Source: Chimonanthus salicifolius
Lineage: Eukaryota; Streptophyta; Magnoliopsida; Laurales; Calycanthaceae
Length of the DNA stretch: 64,000 nt
Direction: 5' to 3'
Assembly: GCA_013350335.1 (NCBI GenBank)
Contig: CM023535.1
Coordinates: forward strand, 30,970,991-31,034,990
This document shows positions 47,501 to 57,992 of the stretch, in pieces (positions within the stretch are counted from its first letter, which is position 1; each line of letters starts with the position of its first letter). The notes beneath the pieces were generated by a model. It was not told the origin of the DNA, did no database searches, and saw only the letters and a list, made by a program, of their open reading frames with translations. Both the position numbers and the translations under genes were made by a program.

Positions 47501-47643
47501 TGAAAGTCCTTTCCCTTATATGCTAGAATACGATTTGACCCTATAAGGGGGGGGGGGGGGGGGGGGGGGGAATAGGTCAATCTAGTATCGTTGGTCCTTT
47601 TTAAAATTTACTTGATTGATTAATTATATGCAGCGGATATAAC
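47501..47643 (-). mobile_element. Copia 5' LTR, terminal part
   Basis: Only the last 143 bases of the LTR are in view before the Tekay-like insertion at 47644. They include a 24-G run (47547-47570) and match 31599-31740. Confidence 0.87.
47547..47570. repeat. 24-G homopolymer
   Basis: An uninterrupted run of 24 G near the copia LTR end, 13 G in the copy at 31646. It may form a G-quadruplex, and may be unreliable in length because of sequencing error. Confidence 0.9.
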
Positions 47644-48787
47644 TGTAACACCCCAATTTCTCAATAAGATGAATATTTACGAAAATGCCCTTGGATTGGT
47701 GAATTCAATAAATGTGATTGTAAATAAGGAAATGGTGGGGCCCATGGCTCAAATTATGACCCTATGAATATATTATAAGGGTCAAATTATCATGAATGGG
47801 TAATGAACATCAATTTGCGTCAATATGGTTAATTGGGTCAAAGGACCCAATTGGACCCAATGGGTCATAATGGACTTATTAGACCATTGGGTGAGCCCAA
47901 ATTTAATGGGGTTAAGCTGAATTGATTGGAAATTAAGTGGAGCATAAATGGGTAGGCTTGATGCACATGTGAAAACCAAATACAAATGGCTAAAACAACC
48001 CATAAATGGGTCATGGAGTCAAAATGGGTCAACAAGCTAAATGGGGACCCAATGGGTCAGGTTGACCTTGTTGACCACGGCTGACCGTGTGGACCCTAAA
48101 ATGAGCTCAATGGTGAGTCAAATCAGGTTGTGTTGGATTGGAATGAGTTGCATTTAAATTAAATGGTTGGGTTGACTCAAGTGTAATAAATGTATGGTAT
48201 TTAATGTGGTGAGTTAAGCCATTGAGTTAGTTGAGTCAAAATGGAAATCAAAGGGGCTGTAAAATCAGTGAGTTGAAGGGAATATGAGGAGGTGTCTTGG
48301 TCTCAAACAAACCAAAACAAGTCCCACACGTTGGGGACTTGTAATGGTAGTTTCCATGCTAAGTTTTAAATGGAAATGGATAGGAATTGGATGAGATACA
48401 TGGGGAACTGAAAGGTTGCATTGGCTGGTGCCAAGGGATGCCTTGGTTGGCACCAAATATCCCATTGGTTTGATGAAAGAATGATGAGAAGTAATGAGAT
48501 AATTTGGGGCTGTTTAACAAAAGGACATACACCATCATTTGGCCGATTTTCACACAAAGAAATCCTAAGAATCCTCATCTCTCTCCCTCTCTCCAAACTC
48601 ATTCTCTTGGCGGAACCAGCAGTGGTGTTTTCCACCTTTGATCGAGCACCAATTCGGCTAGAAGCTAAGGAAGAAGGAAGGAAACAAGACGGAATAAGGC
48701 AAAGAGCAAAGACAAGAAGAGCTTGGAATTTGGTAAGCATTTCCATGGATTTTTGTTTAATAAAATGGGATTAATGGAACATGATTT

Positions 48788-50075
48788 GGCCATGGGTTGG
48801 CCGAATCTACCAAGGGTATGAAGTATATAAATTGATGTTTAAAAGATAGGAAACATGGATCATCGGGTTTGGCCACCTTGGCTGGCCGAACCCCATGAAA
48901 TGTTATGATCATGTTGATGGTTTTTGTAAGATAAAACCATGCAAGTGTTGGACTGATTTGGATGTTTAATTAGACTTAAGATGCATGTTTTGAAAAGGTT
49001 TAAAACATGGATTTGGATGTCATGAATGGCTGAATGCATCATGGGTCTAAACCTTGGGTATAAATTGATAAAATGGATCATTGGGTTCGGCTACCTTGGA
49101 TGGCCAAACCCCATGAAATAATGTTGGTATTTTAATGGTTTTTGGAAGGTTAAAAACCATGCAAAACCATGGAGGTTTTTACATGTTTTAATAAGGCTAA
49201 GTATTTGATTAAAAGGTTTAAAATTATAGGCCATAGGGTTCGGCCAATGAGTATGGCCGAACCCATGAAATCATATGATTATTGTATGGTGATTTTGATG
49301 GTTTTGAGAGACAAAAAACCATACAAGATTATGGTGTTTTTATGGGAATTAAATGAATATAAGTTTGCTGTTTTGGGTTGGCCATTGGATGGCTGAACCA
49401 TGTAGTTAACATGGCTAAAGGGTAGAGTCCAATTGGTATGTAAATAATGGAACCATTGAGCAAAAGAACCATAAGGGTTCGGCCATGTGTATGGCCGAAC
49501 CCCATGGACTGTTTTGATGGGAGATTATGGTTTGTTTTATGATTTGGAATAAGGAATCATACATGATAATTTATGGACTTAGTGTAAGAAAAATAATCAA
49601 TCATTGTAGATGATGCAATATGGGATAAAAATCCATAGGATGTGGTTCGGCCATGTAGTATGGCCGAACCCCATCAATGATTATTTGATGGATTTGGGTT
49701 AAGTCATAATGGAATTATAGATGATGAATGAAGGACCAGATTAAATGGTGAGGTTCGGCCAAGTTGTATGGCCGAACACCACTAAGTTGGTTTGGGTATG
49801 GTTAGTGGTGTTTAAGGAAAATTAAACAAAAGGTTAGCTCAAATGGCATAAAGGTAATTATTGATGGATTGATCAAAGATGGAATGATCATAAGATTGGA
49901 TGTATGGACCCAAACCAAAGTGGCATGGTTCGGCCATGTTGTATGGCCGAACCCTACCAAGGTATTTTTGTGGTATATGATGTTTAATAAAAATTAAATA
50001 AAAGAGAGATCAAATGAAAAGGGAGGTTAAATCCTAAGTTGATGAGGTTCGGCCATGGGTATGGCCGAACCCCAC
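48788..50075. repeat. Hairpin array, 10 copies
   Basis: Copies near 48788, 48863, 49083, 49227, 49375, 49476, 49641, 49752, 49927 and 50046. Near-perfect stems with varied loops (GTGT, GTAGT, GTTGT, GGGT), so loop sequence is free while stem sequence is kept. Confidence 0.9.
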
Positions 50076-50421
50076 ACGATGACTTTTGGGTCTTAAGATG
50101 TGAATGGAAATTTAAAATGATAGTATGATTGACTTGATGTTACATCACAAGGTAACGGAACGTGAACGGCGTACGAGTCGTGAATGGGTGACGATTAAGA
50201 AAGATTGGACGCTGAAGTGAATCTTCAGTAGGTTTCCTACCTACTTGTAACCACAATTATGATTTGGCTTTATTATGTTTTATAAGATATGTTGTATTTG
50301 ATTTATGTTTCAAATGTGGTTTTGAATGATGAGTTATGTATTTACAAATGACATACAATGCATTGAGTTATGGAACCCGGAGCCCACACTCTGGTGATAT
50401 GTTGTGATGCAACTGTGAAAC

Positions 50422-50700
50422 CTCCTTAGGCGATACAGGTCCCGCCAGGAGTAGTATCATGATGATGATAATACATTGGTCTCCTTAGGCGATACAGGTC
50501 CCGATAGGAGAAATGTTATAATGATGAGAAATACATTGGTCTCCTTAGGCGATGCAGGTCCCGACAGGAGAAATGTATAATGATGAGAATCACATTGGTC
50601 TCCTTAGACGATGAGGGTCCCGCCAGGAGAAATATTATGATGATGAGAGCCACATCGGCCTCCTTAGGCGATGCAGGTCCCGCCAGGAGGAATATCATCA
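50422..50700. repeat. 60-bp tandem hairpin units, 5 copies
   Basis: Units start CTCCTTAGGCGAT at about 50422, 50481, 50541, 50600 and 50660. Each folds by CTCCT..AGGAG and GGCG..CGCC; in some copies one arm is mutated (CGAC, CGAT). Just after them CTTGACG..CGTCAAG forms another stem (about 50731-50754). Confidence 0.9.
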
Positions 50701-51215
50701 AGAAGAAATGAAAGTGCATTGTGATTTACCTTGACGGTGAGAGTCTCGTCAAGTGATGGCTATGTATATGTATGATGGGAGGGACTCATTGCATGTGCAT
50801 ATTTATATAGCATTGATTTACCTATTTTGATGACCATAAATATTATGATATATGCATGTTTTTATATACTAACCATGTGGTAGCCCTAATTGGAAATCCT
50901 ACTGGGCGCGTTGATCTAACGCCCTAATTCTATCCATAGAGGATAATGCAGGAAATGGAAAAGGGAAAGAGAAGGTCATGGACCTGGAGGGGAGCCAAGC
51001 TTAAGCGCTTGATTGATGATTGGGATGTCTTTATTATTGTCTTATGAGTTACATTTTTATGGACATGTAATAAGTTGATACCTTTGCTATGGTGTGTTCA
51101 TGATATTGACAATGGTTGGTTGGATAAGTTATTTTAATAAATGAGACTTGTACTTGCTATCTATTCATTTTAATTCCGCAGTTGGTCTAGTTTATTCCGC
51201 ATAACTTGTTTAGTT

Positions 51216-51293
51216 CCATGTGTGGATTGTTATCGTGGGTTTAGTCCATGCACACATGGGTGGCCAGTTAAGGGTCGGACTTAGGAAGTCCGA
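51216..51293 (+). other. Structured block in LTR
   Basis: Outer stem CCATGTGTG (51216-51224) with CACACATGG (51251-51259), perfect 9 bp; hairpin TCGGACTT (51275-51282) with AAGTCCGA (51286-51293), perfect 8 bp with loop AGG. It is followed by the conserved CGCGTCGTGACGCC. Confidence 0.8.
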
Positions 51294-51399
51294 ACTTAGC
51301 TCGCGTCGTGACGCCGCCTGCTATCTTCCGGTGTTATTCTATTATTATTTTTAAAAAAAATTAGACTCTGATTTCTTAGAGAGGGCGGGGCGTTACAGT

Positions 51400-51410
51400 T
51401 GGTATCAGAG
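51400..51410 (+). promoter_or_regulatory. Primer-binding site, initiator-Met tRNA
   Basis: TGGTATCAGAG begins two bases after the LTR end, the standard primer site of Tekay and most other plant chromoviruses. Confidence 0.95.
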
Positions 51411-51742
51411 AGAAACAGGAAGTTGAATCATCGAAGTAAGATTAAAACGGTTTCATATCTCACTGATAGATAAGAATCCCAACTGACCGACTATTCGGAA
51501 TCCGCTGATTGGGGGCCGGATTAATTTACTTCGAGTGACTCAAACTGAACAATGAATCTGAGAACGACAATGAAAGATACCAAAGTAAAGTACAGTCATC
51601 ATAACTGGACATATCAAACATAGCAAAGTAGGATGCACTCCCCTGATATCCCCACACTTTGAAACAAACAACACGAATTTAGAGATTTCCCCAGAAACAA
51701 AAGAAAACAAAGTGTGAAGATTTAGCAATTTTCCCAAACACA

Positions 51743-52375
51743 ATGCATGATATGATATATAAGAAATTTCCCGAAACCAAGATTGGTTTTATTAGAACTT
51801 ATGCTAATTATTTACGAGTTCTATGTGATGATACAGATATGTCGAGTAACGTGGAATATACAAAATTGTGGGATAAACGGACACCTAGCTGTCCAATAGA
51901 TTTGGTGTCGGCTTCCAACAACACCAGCATGGAAGTCAACATGGACCTTCAGGAGGGACCACCCGAGGAAATTGAGGAGGATATAGCACCTTTTCCGAAG
52001 GATCTTATGGAAGACATTCCTTGGATAATGGAACCTTCTGAGGAAGATGAAGAGGATCTAGCACCTTTGCCGGAGGATCCTATGGAAGATGTTCCTATAA
52101 TAATGAAATCGGGTGGGGAGATAGATCCCGTCTATACGTGTGAGTTGTGCAACCAAGACGGGCACAACTGTAGGTATTGTCCTCACCCTCTAGGCATTGT
52201 CTGCCCGGTTTGTGGACTGCATGGGCATGGAGAGGCTAGGACTAATTGTCCTTATATTGGAGGACCAGGGGTAATACCCTGTGTGACATGTGGAGTATTG
52301 GGTCACAGGTCGATGACATGTCCTGATAATCGTTTCAGGTTCCCTGATGATGCAGGATCTTCCACGGAAGATTAG
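51743..52375 (+). CDS. Extra ORF before gag: triple zinc-knuckle protein
   Basis: This is the only intact long coding frame in the window: 210 codons, ATG at 51743, stop at 52373-52375. Function unknown. Residues 1-70 have no recognisable motif. Residues 75-97 and 100-122 are two acidic copies of one 25-residue repeat (EEDIAPFPKDLMEDIP against EEDLAPLPEDPMEDVP). Three Cys/His motifs follow: Cys133-Cys136-His141-Cys146 (CX2CX4HX4C), Cys154-Cys157-His162-Cys169 (a variant with X6) and Cys180-Cys183-His188-Cys193 (CX2CX4HX4C). Such knuckles bind nucleic acid, as in retroelement nucleocapsid. It lies between the primer site and gag, about 220 bases before the gag start, in the element's sense. 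It is not a usual Tekay component as far as I know. It could be a duplicated nucleocapsid, a captured host CCHC gene, or an accessory protein. Confidence 0.7.
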   Translation: MHDMIYKKFPETKIGFIRTYANYLRVLCDDTDMSSNVEYTKLWDKRTPSCPIDLVSASNNTSMEVNMDLQEGPPEEIEEDIAPFPKDLMEDIPWIMEPSEEDEEDLAPLPEDPMEDVPIIMKSGGEIDPVYTCELCNQDGHNCRYCPHPLGIVCPVCGLHGHGEARTNCPYIGGPGVIPCVTCGVLGHRSMTCPDNRFRFPDDAGSSTED

Positions 52376-52593
52376 GTTAAGAGGTAGAAAAGAAAGACAG
52401 GGAAAGAGGAATATTTTGTAAGGGTCCATTTTGTTATTCTAAGGGTTTGTTTTACCCTATCAACCCTTGTGCAAAGATGAATTATGAATATATATATAAA
52501 GTTTGCCATTTTATGATTCTATGAGGATTGCTAGTATTAAATGTGTGTTGTGAAGAAAATTAAGCCAATAATGTTTTCATGAATTAGAGAAAG
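52376..52593 (+). other. Spacer between extra ORF and gag
   Basis: AT-rich, 218 bases, with a (TA) run near 52489-52498. No gene. The gag ATG at 52594 follows directly. Confidence 0.6.
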
Positions 52594-53681
52594 ATGGCAC
52601 CACTGAAAAAGATCCCAAAGAATCAGAAGGGAAAGGAGAAAGTATTGCAAATTGGATTAGGCGAAGGGTCTTCAAAAAGAAAGACCCGACAAGACGATCA
52701 AGGAAAGGAAAAAGAGATATCCTTCATTCCACATGAAGAGGAGTTATCTCAAATTATAAAGGAGAAAGTTGTACATGACAAAGGTGAGGAAGAACATCAG
52801 CATGGGTCTGAGAAATCACTCAATGATAAGGAGGAAGAAGAGAACATCAACAACGGCGTACATACACCAATACCATATGTGCCGCCCGAACTACAAAGCT
52901 TGGTACAAGCTGTAGTTACTTCCGTCCTCCAACAAAATCTGAATGGAGGTGGAAGCACCAGTGAGGCCAGTGATCGGAATATGGTCAGGGACTTCCAACA
53001 ACAACGACCAACCTTATTTCAATGGGAGAGAGGGGCCTGTTGGATCAGAGAACTAGCTGAAGAAAATTTCCCAGATATTGACTCTGCTGAACATCAAGAG
53101 TCATGCCCACAAGATCCTACTGGCCACGTCACAACAGATAGATGACGCTGGTAAGTGGTGGGAAGTAGTGGAGAAACAACGGGCACTTGTGCCAGAAAGG
53201 GAGCGAACTGAAATGACCTGGAACAATTCTCAGCGACGTTCCTGGAACACTATTTCCTGGAGGAGGAAAGGGAACGTCAGACTCAAGCATTTCTGTCATT
53301 GGTGCAGGGCTCCATGACAGTAGCTGAGTATCACAGGGAATTCTTGAGTTTATCATGCTATACGTTCTACATTGTGGACACGGAGTATCGGAAGGCTCGC
53401 AAGTTCGAGCGTGGGTTGCGGCCAAGCATTAGGGCCAGAGTAACCGTGTTCAAAGCAGCTACGCTGGCGGAAGTGGTTAGCAAAGCTACCATTGTGGAGT
53501 AAGAATTGGCTGAGTTCACACGAGTGGACAGTCTCGAGCGCCGAGTGGGAGGGGTACTTATCAACCCAACAAGAAGTTCCGACCGAACTTCAGCAAACCC
53601 TCGCCATCTGTTGGATCTACTGGGGGCTTTCGTCCCAATCAGCCCTCCCAATCTGTAGCAGTCACTCAGGCTTCTAGAGGA
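52594..53681 (+). pseudogene. gag of Tekay-like element, frameshifted
   Basis: It starts at ATG 52594 with a Lys/Glu-rich N-terminus (residues 1-90), then PPELQSLVQAVVTSVLQQ and the capsid start WERGACWIRELAEENF. Frameshifts occur near 53100 and at about 53220 (one base lost in the WNN stretch), after which the capsid continues (FLEHYFLEEERERQTQAF in frame 1; VQGSMTVAEYHREFLSLS). A stop at 53500-53502 (TAA, probably from CAA) and another frameshift near 53565 precede the Ser/Pro-rich tail. Capsid protein for the virus-like particle; not functional here. Confidence 0.87.
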
Positions 53682-54069
53682 GTGAGCACCTGCTACCACT
53701 GTGATCAACCAGGTCAACTCCGGAGGGATTGTCCAAAACTCAACAGGCTTTCACACTCCAGAGGATCGTCTCGTCCACCAGTCAGACCGGTTAACTCCCG
53801 GGGAGGCAGGACGTATAATCGGGCGAGACGAGCACCCAACCCTACTGGAGCTGGACGATTATTTACTTTAACTTCTCCAGAAGATGAGGATCATTCGGTG
53901 ATACAAAGTATGGCGGTAGTGAGTAGTTCTTATGCGCATGCACTATTTGATTTTGGAGCTTCACACTCTTTCATAGTTGCATCATTCATAACTGCTACCG
54001 GTACCTTAGTTCAAAGATTAGCCACAACACTCACAATTGTGTCCCCTGTCGGAGACTCGGCATTGGGAC
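53682..54069 (+). pseudogene. gag zinc knuckle and protease start, Tekay-like
   Basis: A 130-codon open stretch. The nucleocapsid knuckle reads CYHCDQPGQLRRDCP: the His ligand has become Gln, so zinc binding would be weakened or lost. The protease active site follows as ALFDFGASHSFI, with Phe after the catalytic Asp where the family has Thr or Ser. It is cut at 54070 by the solo LTR. Confidence 0.88.
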
Positions 54070-54164
54070 TGTAACACCCCGCCCTTTCCGAGAATTTCAG
54101 AGTCTAATTTTTTTTTTTTAAATAAACATCGGAAGAGAGCGGGCGGCGTCACGACGCGAGTTAA

Positions 54165-54243
54165 GTTCAGACTACTCAAGTCTGAACCTTAACTGGCCAC
54201 CCATGTGTACATGGACTAGACCATGATAATGAATCACACATGG
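54165..54243 (-). other. Structured block in LTR
   Basis: Hairpin GTTCAGACT (54165-54173) with AGTCTGAAC (54179-54187), perfect 9 bp; outer stem CCATGTGT (54201-54208) with ACACATGG (54236-54243), perfect. The hairpin arms are different bases from those at 51275-51293 in the same position. Confidence 0.8.
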
Positions 54244-54656
54244 AACTAATAACAACATGCGGAATAACCTAGATTAACTGCGGAATAGAAAGACTAGATA
54301 GCAAGTAACAGTCTCAAACATTAATTAACATAAATCAACCATCCAAAGTTAATACCCTAATCAAACCATAGCAAGTAACGACTTATTACATGTCCAACAA
54401 AATATAGTACGAATGACAGTAATATAAAGAAGTCCAATCCCACATTCAAGCTCTTAGGCTTGGCTCCCCTCCCTGTCAATAACCTTTCCTTTCCCTTTGC
54501 TTGTACCTGCAATCTCCTCTGAGGATAGAATTAGGGCGTTAGATCAACGCGCCCAGTAGGTTCCCGAATCAGGGCTACCACATGTTAGCATATAAAACAT
54601 GCATATACATATCATAATACATGATCATCAAAACAGGTAAAACAATGCTATGAAAT

Positions 54657-54920
54657 ATGCACATGCAATGAGCATCCCCCATCATGTACTTTCATAGCCA
54701 TCACTTGACGTGCCTTGCACCAACAAGGTAAATTACAACACACTTTCATCTCTTCTATGTATAAGCGATGTACATGTAATGAGCAACCCCCATCATGTAC
54801 CATCGTAGCCATCACTTGATGTGCCTTGCACCGACAAGGTAAATTACAACAACATTCATCTCTTCTATACAATATGTACATGCAATGGGCAACCCCCATC
54901 ATGTACAATCGTAGCCATCA
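54657..54920. repeat. Tandem units of about 105-112 bp in LTR
   Basis: About two and a half copies of a unit containing CCCCCATCATGTAC, CATCACTTGA and CTTGCACC.ACAAGG. It is in the same place as the unrelated-looking units of sister LTRs. Confidence 0.82.
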
Positions 54921-55269
54921 CTGTAGAACTTCATTCATTATCCCATGACTATGTATGAGATGCCAATGCCTGTATGCCATTTGTTAATGCATAATATATC
55001 ATTTGAAACACATTTTTGTTAATGCATAATACATCATTTGAAACACATATATTAAAACAAGAATCTCATAAGAAAACTGGGTAAAAACTGTGGTTACAAG
55101 TAGGTAGGAAACCTACTGAAGAATCCGTTCAATAACTGATCTTTCTTTTGCGTCACCCAGTCACGACTCGCACGTCGTTCGACTTCTGGTACCTTATCCA
55201 TATACCAATCAGCAAGTCATAACATCATTTACTTATTCAATCACATCTATGACCCATCCGCATCATGTG

Positions 55270-56480
55270 GGGTTCGACCATGCCCTTGGCCGAACATCAC
55301 CAACTTAGGATTTAACTTCCTACTTTATTTAATCAACTCTTAAACACTTAACCGTTTTAAACATGTCTTGTTAAGGTCCATACAGCCATACACATGATTA
55401 TTCCACCTTTCATCAATAATCACTCTTTCCCATAATTTCAATCACAAAGTCGGCTACACAATAGGGTTACCAAAGACCCTTAGTGGGGTTCGGCCATACA
55501 CATGGCCAATCCTCACCAATCTGGTTTTTGTCTCCACTTTCCATCTTATAACATGGTTGGTCAACTTAGTATTAAATCCACAACTCAAACTAGGTAATTC
55601 TTAGATCAAAAACATGAAACAAATCATAGTTTCCAATAGGATTCAATCCAACCATGGCATCCAAAAACAGTCCATGGGGTTCTCTTGGTTCAACTAGTCC
55701 ATGATTTACCCCTGATTTGAATCCATAACTTAACCCTAAAAAAATGACATGGTTCAGCCCTATGTTGGCCAACCAATAACAGCAAGTTAAACTTCCATAA
55801 ATCACATCAAACACCATATTTTATATGGTTTAAAACTCACCAACATCATCAAAACTAACATGGGGTTCGGCCATCCAAAGTGGCCGAACCCTATGTCCAT
55901 GTCTTGGTCCTTTTTAACGTATGTCATATGTCCACTGAACCATATAAAAATCAGTATAATATTGTATGGTTTTTACACTTCAAAACCATCCAATTACCCA
56001 AACAAGATCATGGTGTTCGGCCATGTAAGGTGGTCGAAACCCAAGGATCTATTTTTACCAATTTGTATCACCTTTGCCCAAGGTTTAGACCCTTAATGCA
56101 TTTGGCTATTCCAATGCCGAATTATGCCATCCAAAACCAAGATTAAACATCCTTTATCTTGTATCTTAGATCCCACAAAACAGTCCATGATTTTACAAAA
56201 CCATCACTTTAAACAAATAAATTTCATGGGGTTCGGCCACCCAAAGTGGCCGAACCCTATGGTCCATATTTTCCATCTTTTAGACCATTGATTTAAACCA
56301 TGTTGACTTCAGCCTTCTTGTCATTCAGACCCATGTTTATAATCCTTTCTATATCATGCATTTGAATCTTTAAGTACAACCCAAAACAGTCCACAAAATC
56401 CGTGGTTTTCATGTTTCAAAACATGAAAACCAAGCCATCTCTTTACATGGGGTTCAGCCCTCTATGGTGGCCGAACCCAA
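55270..56480. repeat. Hairpin array, about 7 copies
   Basis: Copies near 55270, 55484, 55751, 55862, 56014, 56228 and 56450. At 56228 the stem is TTCGGCCAC..GTGGCCGAA: the closing T-A pair of other arrays is C-G here. Confidence 0.85.
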
Positions 56481-57715
56481 TGGTCATCTTAATCATTTCT
56501 AAACCTCCATTTAATCAAGGTTAATCATTGGTGTAATCGGCCATGATCATGGCCCAATCCACACCCTACTTGTTCCATGTTTTTCAACAAAACTCAATGA
56601 AAAACTTACCAATTTTCCCAAGCCTTTCTTCTTGACTTTGATCCTTGGTTTCTCCCTTTTATTTCTTCTTTCTTTCCTTAATTCCTTGCTGGTTTATACT
56701 TGACTAACTGGTGCCAAAAACCTCTGTTGTTCAGCCAAGAAAACGAATTGGAGAGAGGGAGAGAGAGATGGGAATTCTTGGATTCCTTGGTGTGAAAAAC
56801 GGCCAAGTATGGTAATGTTTTTATTTTATAGTTTCAGCCCCCAAACTCCCATTCATCCTCCCTCATTAACCTTGCTAAAAACGAGTGGATGTTGGGTGTC
56901 AACCAAGACACCCCTTGGTGCCAAACGTTGCACCCCTTGGTGCCAAACATTGCATCACATGGGAAATGAACCAATGCAACCCTTCATGAAAAGGTGCCGC
57001 CCAACGTTGGTGTCTTTTGGCTTTGCCAAAGCACCCTTTCATACCAACGGCTGAGATTGATTCTGATTTATTGTTGTGTGAGATTACAACTCATTTCCAT
57101 CTCCTCTTGACTCACCTAACTTGGAATATTTTTATTCTAAACCAACTCGTCCAACTCATCACTTTTAATGCACTAAGTTTGAGTCAACTCATTTCTTAAA
57201 TCCAACTCATTTCAAATCAACCTAACTCAAGCTGAATTAACTCACACTTGAGTTCAATTGAGGGCCCACACGGTCATCCATGGTCAAACTGGTCAACCCA
57301 ACCCGTTGGGTCCCCCCTTTAGCTCCTTGACCCGTTTTTGACTCTATGACCCGATTATGGTATTTTGGTCATTTGTAAGTGGTTTTCTCATATGGATCAA
57401 GCCTACCCATTTCTTCTCTACTTGATTTCCAATCAAATAGGCTTAACCCTATTTAATTTAAGTTTACGAAATGGTCAAATAATCCATTTTGACCCGATGG
57501 GTCCCATTTGGGCCCTTTGACCCATTTAGCCATTTTTGACCCACATGATGAAAATTACCCGACCAATCAAACTTAACATTCATAATGTGCTCATATGATT
57601 TTATTTTGAGCAATAGGCCCCACCATTTTCTTACTTATCATCACAAAATAATTAATTTAACAACCCAGGGGCATTTTGGTAATTTTCTACTTCATTGAGA
57701 AATTGGGGTGTTACA

Positions 57716-57992
57716 GGGACTTATATGCACGGCAGTTAACACTGAACTAGCTGGACTCAAATTTGAGTTCAATTATCTGGTGCTTGACATGGCTGAGTAT
57801 GATATAATATTCAGCATGGATTGGTTGGCTAAGTTCCAGGCCAACATTGACTGTTATCGCCGAAGAGTGACATTTTGGTCACCCGAGGGAAAGCAATACG
57901 TGGTTCGTGCAGACAAACAGAGTGGACTGCAGGAAGGGTTGAACCACGTGGTATTGAATAATATCATTATAAATAAAGTCACCAATTACTGA
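57716..57992 (+). pseudogene. Protease C-terminal part, Tekay-like
   Basis: It continues the protease after the solo LTR: FNYLVLDMAEYDIIFSMDWLAKF is the conserved C-terminal part of the chromovirus protease (family form DxILGMDWL). It ends in a stop at 57990-57992, before the RT. Confidence 0.87.

Larger units (their letters stand above)
47644..51397 (+). mobile_element. Tekay-like 5' LTR, 3754 bp
   Basis: TGTAACACCCCAATTTC to GGGCGTTACA. Modules: about 900 bases of TGGGTCAA-rich text, a purine-rich stretch (48660-48720), ten-copy hairpin array 48788-50075, conserved block about 50151-50255, five tandem hairpin units 50422-50700, GGGCGCGTTGATCTAACGCCC stem 50905-50925, structured block 51216-51293, A-run, AGACTCTGA. 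Because its internal region is present, this LTR assigns the related solo LTRs to the Tekay-like lineage. Confidence 0.93.
54070..57715 (-). mobile_element. Solo gypsy LTR, 3646 bp, TSD GGGAC
   Basis: On the plus strand it reads TGTAACACCCCGCCC to GGTGTTACA, flanked by GGGAC (54065-54069 and 57716-57720). Minus orientation. Structured block 54165-54243, AACGCCC stem about 54535-54556, tandem units 54657-54920, conserved block about 55095-55200, hairpin array 55270-56480. It interrupts the protease of the Tekay-like element, so it is younger than that insertion. Confidence 0.95.

Noticed and set aside
48366..48774. Overlapping frames of 117-126 codons on both strands
   Set aside because: They lie in LTR sequence, recur at 61666-62062 only because the LTR is duplicated, and have no recognisable domain.
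9027..50075. CRISPR-like array of spaced palindromes
   Set aside because: Spacing is irregular (60-400 bases), the genome is a plant nucleus, no cas genes are present, and the repeats lie inside LTRs with target duplications.
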